Shown here: positions 25,590-34,866 of the stretch, piece by piece
Position numbering within the stretch: the first letter of the stretch is position 1
How the letters are laid out: each line of letters starts with the position of its first letter
Notes under the pieces: model-generated
What the model was told of the DNA's origin: nothing
Database searches by the model: none
The model's input: the letters and a program-made list of their open reading frames with translations, nothing else
Assembly (NCBI GenBank): GCA_002348425.1
Contig: DEBE01000084.1
Location: forward strand, 1 to 34,866
Origin: Alphaproteobacteria bacterium UBA2964
GTDB lineage: Bacteria > Pseudomonadota > Alphaproteobacteria > MPNO01 > UBA2964
Direction: 5' to 3'
Length of the DNA: 34,866 nt
Translations under genes and position numbers: made by a program

Positions 25590-25664
25590 CTTCTAGTCAG
25601 TTATATTCTTTTGGCTGGCGAAGTTATACTGGAGTTTTGATGTAAACAAAAATAATGTGACAAT

Positions 25665-26786
25665 ATGAAGTTTATGATAAATCGCGGTGCTTTATTGAAA
25701 GCATTGGCTCATGTCCAGAGTGTAGTAGAACGGCGGAATACAATTCCAATTTTGTCAAATGTTCTAATAAGAGCTCAAGACGGAATGGTTGAATTGTCAG
25801 CTACTGACATGGATATCGTAGTTGTTGAAAAAGTGGCAGCCGATGTGACACAAGGTGGCTCGACTACTGTTGCGGCACATACACTTTTCGATATTGTTCG
25901 AAAATTAGAAGATGGCTCTCAAATAGAACTCGGGGGTGGAGTAGAGGAAGGTCAAATTGCAATGCGTTCTGGCCGTTCTACTTTAAAACTCGCTGCGCTT
26001 GCTAGCGAAGATTTTCCAGCAATTACAGATGATAATATGCCGAATAGCTTTGTGTTAGATGCGGGCGCATTGCGTAATTTAATAGATCGCACTCGCTTTG
26101 CAATCTCAACAGAGGAAACACGATATTATTTGAATGGCATATATCTTCATGCAGTAACAAGTACGAACGGTGAATCTGTCTTGAGAGCGGTGGCCACTGA
26201 CGGTCATCGTTTGGCGCGCATGGAAATACCACTGCCCTCTGGGGCTGAAAATATTCCAGGTGTGATAGTGCCGCGAAAGACTGTTAATGAGTTGCGTAAA
26301 TTAATTGAGGAAGTTGATGATGAGATAGCAGTTCTAATGTCAGATACTAAAATTCGATTTTCAATAAATGGTATCGTTTTGAGTTCCAAACTAATTGATG
26401 GGACTTTTCCAGATTATGATCGAGTAATTCCAGAAGAAAATGACAAATTTTTAGAGGTCAGTTGTAAACGTTTCGAGCGTGCGGTTGATTTGGTGTCTAC
26501 GATTTCCACCGAGAAATCGCGGGCAATAAAGCTAACTTTAGCGGCTAATAGTTTGGTTTTGTCTGCTACTAGTCCAGAGTCTGGCAGCGCTACGGAAGAA
26601 TTAGAAATTGATTATAACGATGGGGATATAGAAATCGGTTTTAATTCAAAATATTTAATCGATATAACCCAGCAAATTCAGGGTAAAAAAGCCTGTTTTG
26701 CACTTTCTGATGCAGCCTCACCTACGCTTGTCACGGACGAAGAAGATGAGAACGCTCTTTATGTGCTTATGCCTATGCGTGTATAG
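25665..26786 (+). CDS. dnaN: DNA polymerase III sliding clamp, beta subunit
   Basis: DnaN is the dimeric ring that tethers the replicative polymerase to DNA. The 373 residues match the three-domain clamp: MKFMINRGALLKALAHVQSVVERRNTIPILSN (in two parts), SATDMDIVV, the central RYYLNGIYLH with VATDGHRLARME, and the C-terminal YVLMPMRV. The length is usual. It lies in the dnaA-dnaN-recF-gyrB cluster, with recF starting 65 bp later. Confidence 0.98.
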   Translation: MKFMINRGALLKALAHVQSVVERRNTIPILSNVLIRAQDGMVELSATDMDIVVVEKVAADVTQGGSTTVAAHTLFDIVRKLEDGSQIELGGGVEEGQIAMRSGRSTLKLAALASEDFPAITDDNMPNSFVLDAGALRNLIDRTRFAISTEETRYYLNGIYLHAVTSTNGESVLRAVATDGHRLARMEIPLPSGAENIPGVIVPRKTVNELRKLIEEVDDEIAVLMSDTKIRFSINGIVLSSKLIDGTFPDYDRVIPEENDKFLEVSCKRFERAVDLVSTISTEKSRAIKLTLAANSLVLSATSPESGSATEELEIDYNDGDIEIGFNSKYLIDITQQIQGKKACFALSDAASPTLVTDEEDENALYVLMPMRV

Positions 26787-26851
26787 AGTGAGGGGCTGAA
26801 ACGCTGTCCACATTAGAGCATGCATTTCAATTAAACGATGGGCCTCAAGCG

Positions 26852-28009
26852 ATGGCAATACGTCGATTGTCTTTGAGTAATTTCCGTTGTTATTCTTCTT
26901 TACGTTTGACCATTGAATTTCCAATTATAGTACTTACCGGCCCTAACGGAGCAGGCAAAACAAATATTCTAGAGGCCATATCTTTCTTGGTTCCTGGTCG
27001 TGGATTGCGCGCAGCAAATTTGGGTGATGTCGCACTAACCGCAAGAAATACGCATAATCATATAAAAAATTGGGCGGTATCAGCTACTGTTGCGGGCTGC
27101 GGAGGAACTTATGAATTCGGCACAGGGATTTCTCAAGAGATCCCCATGGGAAGATTAAAGAGAGCTGTAAAAATTGACGGGCAGTTGATGAAAGGGCAAT
27201 CCTCACTGGGGGAGAAATTATCTGTTCTATGGCTTACTCCTGATATGCAACGCTTATTCAATGAGGGACCATCTAGCCGCCGGCGCTTTTTAGATCGATT
27301 GGTGTTTGGATTTGATCCTGCGCATGCAGGGCGATTGAAATCTTTTGATAAATCATTACGTGAAAGATCATTGTTAATTCAAAATGAGGCAGTTCTAGGG
27401 AAAAAAGCAGACCCCGACTGGCTTGATATATTAGAAAACACAATTGTCGAAAAGGGTGTGGCTATTTCAGCAGCGCGCGTCGCGTTAGTGGATCGTTTGA
27501 ATCCAGCATGCGGAATGGGTATTGGGCCATTTCCGTCTGCGTCTCTTTCGGTTGTTGGAGTTTTAGAAAGTTGGTTAAGTGAAATGCCTGCTGTGGAGGC
27601 TGAGGACCTCTATCGTTCTTCTCTTAAAAAATCTCGGAAATTGGCATCGACAAATCTGGGAAAGGGAATTGGTCCTAACTATAGTGAGTTTTTTGTTGAG
27701 CATATTTCAAAAGAAATGCCTGCGAGCCAATGTTCAACAGGAGAACAGAAAGCTTTATTGATTAGTATAGTTCTTGCAAATGCCCGACTTCAGTCTCTTG
27801 AAAGGAACGCGATGCCAATTTTATTGCTTGATGAAATAGCGGCTCATGTTGATGAGGCAAGACGTGCGGCTCTCTTTAGTGAACTTGGGGATCTTGGCGC
27901 GCAAGCGTGGATGACAGGTGCAGACCCATCTTTTTTTACACAACTTTCAGGGTTGGCGCATAATTTTTCCATAAATAATTCAAAGGTAACTGAAATTCCG
28001 TTCACCTAA
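26852..28009 (+). CDS. recF: DNA replication and repair protein RecF
   Basis: RecF is an SMC-like ATPase that, with RecO and RecR, loads RecA on gapped DNA. The 385 residues begin with IRRLSLSNFRCYSSLRL and have the Walker A GPNGAGKTNILEAI. The ABC-type signature CSTGEQKALLIS and the Walker B ILLLDEIAAHVDEARR are both present. It starts at the first ATG consistent with the family N terminus. An upstream ATG at 26838 is out of frame. gyrB follows after a short gap, completing the conserved cluster. Confidence 0.96.
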   Translation: MAIRRLSLSNFRCYSSLRLTIEFPIIVLTGPNGAGKTNILEAISFLVPGRGLRAANLGDVALTARNTHNHIKNWAVSATVAGCGGTYEFGTGISQEIPMGRLKRAVKIDGQLMKGQSSLGEKLSVLWLTPDMQRLFNEGPSSRRRFLDRLVFGFDPAHAGRLKSFDKSLRERSLLIQNEAVLGKKADPDWLDILENTIVEKGVAISAARVALVDRLNPACGMGIGPFPSASLSVVGVLESWLSEMPAVEAEDLYRSSLKKSRKLASTNLGKGIGPNYSEFFVEHISKEMPASQCSTGEQKALLISIVLANARLQSLERNAMPILLLDEIAAHVDEARRAALFSELGDLGAQAWMTGADPSFFTQLSGLAHNFSINNSKVTEIPFT

Positions 28010-28033
28010 ATCCTTTATTCTTTTAATGTTTAA

Positions 28034-31013
<2,980 letters not shown>

Positions 31014-31061
31014 GCTCTTATGAAACCTGTTGATTCACAAAATTAAAGGTATGTTTAAACA

Positions 31062-31090
31062 TTGAAATTTAAATTTACAAAACTTTTAAA
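31062..31090 (+). promoter_or_regulatory. Candidate promoter of the penicillin-binding protein gene
   Basis: TTGAAA at 31062-31067 (five of six) and TTTAAA at 31085-31090 (four of six) are 17 bp apart, about 29 bp before the ATG. The gap is AT-rich, so chance matches are expected. Confidence 0.35.
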
Positions 31091-31118
31091 GTAGTACGAG
31101 TTAAGTGTAAAAAGATAA

Positions 31119-32957
31119 ATGGTAAAAAAACCTTCTAATAAAGGGCCCGAGAGTATTCCAAGCCAAGGGAAAAAAAAGTCCCTTTGGCTCAGGGCTTTGC
31201 GTTTATCTTCTCTTTTAATGCTATGGCTGGGATTAGCATTGTTAGTTTTAACTGCGTATTATGCATGGGATTTGCCAGATGTAGATAATTATGAAAAACA
31301 AACTCGGCGACCTAGTATTACAATACTTGCTGCTGACAATACGGTGATTACTACTTACGGCGATGTGTATGATAAGGCTGTGAAATTCAACGAGGTTCCT
31401 CCTTATTTAATTCAGTCAATTATAGCTACGGAAGATCGGCGTTTTTTTTCTCATATTGGTGTTGATGTTTTTGGAATGGTAAGAGCGGCATTAGCTAATG
31501 TAAGAGCTAAAAGAATAAGGCAAGGGGGAAGCACGCTGACCCAGCAGCTGGCCAAAAACTTATTTTTAACCCCAGAAAGGTCGATGCGCAGAAAAATACA
31601 GGAAATTTTGCTCGCTTTTTGGCTGGAAACCAGGTTTTCTAAGAGACAAATTATTACACTTTATCTTAATCGTGTTTATTTGGGGGTCGGTACTTTCGGG
31701 GTGGCGGCGGCAGCAAGACGATATTTCGGTAAGTCTATAAAAAATATTAGTCTAAAGGAGGCTGCACTGCTATCGGGCTTACTAAAAGCGCCTTCACGTT
31801 ATTCTCCTTTTCGTAATAAAAAACTCAGTTTGAAACGGGCCAACCAAGTCTTAACTAATATGTTCGTTGCTGGTTTTTTATCAAAAAGCGATGTGCAGCG
31901 TGCAAAAGCGGAGGTAATTAAATTAGCAAATCAAAAAAGTGGGTCTGGTGCACGTTATTTTGCAGATTGGTTGCTTCAACGCGCATTCGGGTTTGTAGGA
32001 AAAGGCAATCAGGATTTAATTATAAAAACTACGTTATCACCTTATTTACAAAATATCGGGGAGCAACAAGTAAGAAATTCCCTTAAGAAAGATGGAAAAG
32101 CACTAAGAGTGGGGCAGGCTGCGTTAGTATCCCTTTCTCCTGACGGAGCTATTCGGGCCATGGTTGGTGGCCGACGCTATGCAGCTAGTCAATTTAATAG
32201 AGTTAATCAAGCATTGCGCCAACCTGGTTCTGCATTCAAGCTATTTGTTTACGTTGCTGCTCTCGAATCAGGTTTAAAACCTAATGATATAGTTATTGAC
32301 GAACCTATTTCTATCGACGGTTGGAAACCTAAAAATTATACAGGGAAATTCTTGGGACCGGTGACCCTTCGTCGAGCGCTGTCAGAGTCAATCAATACTG
32401 TTGCTGTAAAAGTGTCAGAAAAAATTGGAAGGGAAAAAGTTATAAAAGTTGCACATAAACTCGGTATTACTGCGAAACTGAAAGGGCATCCATCTATTGC
32501 CTTGGGAGTGGATGGGGTGAACCTTCTGGATTTAACTTCTGCTTATGCCTTATTTGCCAATCGGGGCTACCCAGCTTGGCCATACGGAATAATAGAGATA
32601 AGAAACAAAAAGAATGAAATACTTTACAGACGCTCTCGTGTGTTGGCTGGTCGGTTAGTACAAAAAAAAATAGTAAAAGATATAAAATCTATGTTAATTG
32701 ATGTTGTTGAATCTGGAACAGGTAAAAGAGCTCGTCTCTCGGAAGTAGTTGCTGGAAAGTCCGGCACTAGCCAAGGCTTTAGAGATGCGTGGTTTATCGG
32801 CTTTACAAAAAACCTTGTGACAGGAGTTTGGGTCGGGAATGATAATTTTCTTCCGATGATAGGAGTTACCGGAGGTTCTTTGCCAGCGGATCTTTGGAAA
32901 AGATTTACTCTTAAATCTTTGAAAAGTATGCCTGCCTCAAAAAAGCCAAAACTGTGA
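31119..32957 (+). CDS. Class A penicillin-binding protein (transglycosylase/transpeptidase)
   Basis: This bifunctional enzyme polymerises and cross-links peptidoglycan outside the inner membrane. The 612 residues start with a basic cytoplasmic tail and one membrane segment (about 30-50). The glycosyltransferase domain has ATEDRRFFSHIGVD with catalytic Glu105, RQGGSTLTQQLAKNLFL (134-150) and KRQIITLYLNRVYLG. The transpeptidase domain has SAFK with nucleophile Ser371, SIN (424-426) and KSGT (547-550). It is shorter than PBP1a of E. coli and lacks a large accessory domain, as in many alphaproteobacterial homologues. It is probably expressed alone, divergent from the GNAT gene. Confidence 0.93.
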   Translation: MVKKPSNKGPESIPSQGKKKSLWLRALRLSSLLMLWLGLALLVLTAYYAWDLPDVDNYEKQTRRPSITILAADNTVITTYGDVYDKAVKFNEVPPYLIQSIIATEDRRFFSHIGVDVFGMVRAALANVRAKRIRQGGSTLTQQLAKNLFLTPERSMRRKIQEILLAFWLETRFSKRQIITLYLNRVYLGVGTFGVAAAARRYFGKSIKNISLKEAALLSGLLKAPSRYSPFRNKKLSLKRANQVLTNMFVAGFLSKSDVQRAKAEVIKLANQKSGSGARYFADWLLQRAFGFVGKGNQDLIIKTTLSPYLQNIGEQQVRNSLKKDGKALRVGQAALVSLSPDGAIRAMVGGRRYAASQFNRVNQALRQPGSAFKLFVYVAALESGLKPNDIVIDEPISIDGWKPKNYTGKFLGPVTLRRALSESINTVAVKVSEKIGREKVIKVAHKLGITAKLKGHPSIALGVDGVNLLDLTSAYALFANRGYPAWPYGIIEIRNKKNEILYRRSRVLAGRLVQKKIVKDIKSMLIDVVESGTGKRARLSEVVAGKSGTSQGFRDAWFIGFTKNLVTGVWVGNDNFLPMIGVTGGSLPADLWKRFTLKSLKSMPASKKPKL

Positions 32958-33018
32958 TGCAACTTTTTTAAGACATTTGATATGCTTAACGCTTTATCAC
33001 CTAAATTTTATAAGCTTA

Positions 33019-33933
33019 ATGAAAATTTCCCTGACGCCTAAAAAACTATTACCGATTGCTCTTCTAACAATGATTGGTTGTTTATGGGGTTTCTTTTTTA
33101 TTCTTATCAAAAATACTGTGACGAATGGTATTCACCCTACAGCTTATGTTTTTTGGTTTTGTCTAGGGTCTGGTTTGGTAGTATTCTTGATAGGGTTGAT
33201 TCGGGGGGTATATCCACCCATTACCTCTAACTATATAGCATACTATTTTCGTGCAGCCGCTTTACGGTTTACCTTTGCAAATATGATTCTTTACGCTGCC
33301 CAGGGGAATCTGCCAGTCGGAATTATGGCGGTTATAATGGCTTTTACACCTATTTTTACGCATTTAGTAAGTTTAGTGACAAAAGTTGAAAAATTTATCT
33401 GGTTGCGGTTGAGTGGTATATTACTGGGGTTCGGTGGTGTTCTTTTTATCCTGATACCTAAGGCATCTTTGCCCCACCCCTCGATGGCAATTTGGGTAAT
33501 AATCGGGTTTGGTACGCCTTTATTACATGGTTTAGCCTATGTTTTCTTATCAAATTCTAATCGTCCACCGAAAATAGATTCACTACAATTGGCTTGTGGA
33601 ACCTTGTTTGCTGCTGCTGTTATGGCGTTGCCAATTTCTCTAGCTTTAGGGGAGTTCCATGTACTTGCTCCTCCATTTACTAATGGAGAAATTTCAATGA
33701 TGTTACATTTTATTTTGGCAGGCTTTAACTTTTACGGGGTTTTTGAATTGATACGTATTTCAGGACCAACCTACATGAGTCAGTCAAGTTTCTTGTCAGT
33801 AGTTTTTGGTGTTTTTTTTGGGATTGTTTTACTGGGAGAAAAACACAGTCTTTTCGTTTGGTTTGCAATAACTTTGATCATTTGCGGGGTTGCTCTGGTA
33901 AATGCACGTCATGAAAAATATCTGAAAAAATAA
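33019..33933 (+). CDS. DMT/EamA family permease
   Basis: This integral membrane protein of the drug/metabolite transporter superfamily has about ten hydrophobic segments arranged as two repeated halves. The first is ALLTMIGCLWGFFFILIK. The second EamA half begins near GTPLLHGLAYVFL. From the ATG at 33019 (MKISLTPKK) it has 304 residues. The frame is open to 32977, but that extension reads poorly. The substrate cannot be inferred. The stop abuts the convergent YcgN-family gene, leaving no room for a terminator between them. Confidence 0.87.
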   Translation: MKISLTPKKLLPIALLTMIGCLWGFFFILIKNTVTNGIHPTAYVFWFCLGSGLVVFLIGLIRGVYPPITSNYIAYYFRAAALRFTFANMILYAAQGNLPVGIMAVIMAFTPIFTHLVSLVTKVEKFIWLRLSGILLGFGGVLFILIPKASLPHPSMAIWVIIGFGTPLLHGLAYVFLSNSNRPPKIDSLQLACGTLFAAAVMALPISLALGEFHVLAPPFTNGEISMMLHFILAGFNFYGVFELIRISGPTYMSQSSFLSVVFGVFFGIVLLGEKHSLFVWFAITLIICGVALVNARHEKYLKK

Positions 33934-34380
33934 TCATCTGATCCAATCGATAATATGTTTATCTGGATTGAGGGTGTCATTTTCTAAAATTGTGCGCCCC
34001 CGAACAGAAATTCCAGCGATGTGGACTGTATCCGACCTACCTGAAACTAGTGGATGCCACCAAGGAAGTTCTTTTCCTTCCGCAATTAAACGGTATGCAC
34101 ATGTTGAAGGCATCCAATTTAAATTTTTAATATTTTGGGCATTAAGCCCGATACAATCTGGAATCCGTCGTTGACGGTTTTGGTAATCTTTACATTTACA
34201 GGTTTTAGTATTTAAAAGCTTACAGGCAATATTTGTATAGGCAATTTCTTTAGTATCAATATCCTCTAATTTTAACATGCAGCAGCGTGCACAACCGTCA
34301 CACAATGACTCCCATTCTTCTTGGCTTAATTCGGTAAGGCTTTTTTCTTTCCAAAAAGATTTTTGGTGTTTTTTTTGCAT
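33934..34380 (-). CDS. YcgN-family (UPF0260) cysteine-cluster protein
   Basis: This 148-residue cytosolic protein belongs to the YcgN/UPF0260 family of unknown function. It begins with WKEKSLTELSQEEWESLCDG. The clustered cysteines follow in CDGCARCCMLKLED, then CKLLNTKTCKCKDY, DCIGLN, and WMPSTCAYRLIAEGKELPWWH. The number and spacing of cysteines suggest metal or Fe-S binding, which is not proven. It starts 6 bp after the Sco-family gene and is probably cotranscribed with it, although a functional link is not known. Confidence 0.88.
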   Translation of the reverse strand: MQKKHQKSFWKEKSLTELSQEEWESLCDGCARCCMLKLEDIDTKEIAYTNIACKLLNTKTCKCKDYQNRQRRIPDCIGLNAQNIKNLNWMPSTCAYRLIAEGKELPWWHPLVSGRSDTVHIAGISVRGRTILENDTLNPDKHIIDWIR

Positions 34381-34386
34381 TTTACA

Positions 34387-34866
34387 TTAAAGCCTTTTAG
34401 CTAATACTTTTGCTATCGCACTTGGATCAGTCTGATGATTAAAGTGAGTAATATAATTACCATTTTTACCCATCAAGAATATTATTGATGAATGGTCCAT
34501 TAAATAGTTTTCTGGTTCTTTCTTGTCTTTATCTGGAAATATTTTTGCAAAATAAACCCGGTATGTTTTTGCTATAGTCTTCAAAATTTCTTGACTACCC
34601 GTCAAACCTAAAAAGGTGGGGTGAAAATTTTTAACATACATTTTAAGGTGGGACGGATTATCCCGCATGGGGTCGATAGATATAAATATGGGTTGAATTT
34701 TCTTCGAATTATCCCCCAATGCATTTAACGCTGATCCCATTATCTGAAGTGCTGTTGGACAGACGTCTGGACAATAGCTATAGCCAAAGTAGATCAGCAT
34801 AAATTTTCCTTTAAATTCCGCACTTTTTCTAATTTTCCCATTGTGGTCGATTAATTCGAAGGGGCC
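34387..34866 (-). CDS. SCO1/SenC family copper-binding protein (5' truncated by window edge)
   Basis: Sco proteins deliver copper to, or reduce the CuA site of, cytochrome c oxidase, and have a thioredoxin fold. The frame is open to the window end, adding 22 residues (GPFELIDHNGK and onward) before the internal Met at 34800. The CPDVCP copper motif, FISIDPMRDNP and the copper-ligand His in MDHSSIIFLM are all present. The membrane anchor is beyond the window. It lies 6 bp upstream of the YcgN-family gene. A peroxiredoxin-like role cannot be excluded, but the CxxxC and His favour copper. Confidence 0.93.
   Translation of the reverse strand, partial: GPFELIDHNGKIRKSAEFKGKFMLIYFGYSYCPDVCPTALQIMGSALNALGDNSKKIQPIFISIDPMRDNPSHLKMYVKNFHPTFLGLTGSQEILKTIAKTYRVYFAKIFPDKDKKEPENYLMDHSSIIFLMGKNGNYITHFNHQTDPSAIAKVLAKRL

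Overview
The window is chromosomal DNA from an AT-rich alphaproteobacterium. Several features point there: the YlxR–L7Ae fusion between nusA and infB; the fabA-fabB-fabI cluster; the divergent coaBC/ubiB/ubiE versus mutM/enoyl-CoA hydratase/rpsT/dnaA arrangement; and the protein sequences themselves. A planktonic, Rhodospirillales-like lineage is my inference from AT-richness, short intergenic gaps and an orphan TctC-type binding protein. I see no phage, insertion sequence, CRISPR array, tRNA or rRNA.
Layout. (1) 2-7859, plus strand: the nusA(partial)-ylxR-infB-rbfA-truB-rpsO-pnp transcription/translation/RNA-decay block, with a structured leader before pnp. (2) 8033-10619, plus: fabA-fabB-fabI for unsaturated fatty acid synthesis. 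(3) 10742-13232, plus: a rubrerythrin without rubredoxin domain, a GlpC/HdrB-like Fe-S protein and a DUF3501 protein. A perfect inverted repeat overlaps a possible promoter of the second gene. (4) 17484-13312, minus: a tight six-gene series, coaBC-dut-moeB-dsrE-like-HDO(PqqC/CADD-like)-SH3. (5) 18676-17642, minus: an orphan TctC-type solute-binding protein ending in a perfect hairpin terminator. (6) 21140-18766, minus: ubiE-ubiB. (7) 21204-23617, plus: mutM, a small exported protein, an enoyl-CoA hydratase and rpsT. (8) 23618-24109: the long, structured, AT-rich dnaA leader. (9) 24110-30487, plus: dnaA-dnaN-recF-gyrB. (10) A GNAT acetyltransferase (minus), a class A penicillin-binding protein and a DMT transporter (plus), then a YcgN-family protein and a truncated Sco-family copper protein (minus).
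Most genes are housekeeping. The parts that are functionally open are: the rubrerythrin/Fe-S/DUF3501 cassette, which looks like a redox or peroxide-stress module of unknown biochemistry; the heme-oxygenase-like diiron protein coupled to an SH3 protein at the end of the coaBC operon; the MoeB–DsrE pair without a visible ubiquitin-like sulfur carrier; and several dyad-symmetric sites in intergenic regions. I found no clearly new system. The first two are the best candidates.
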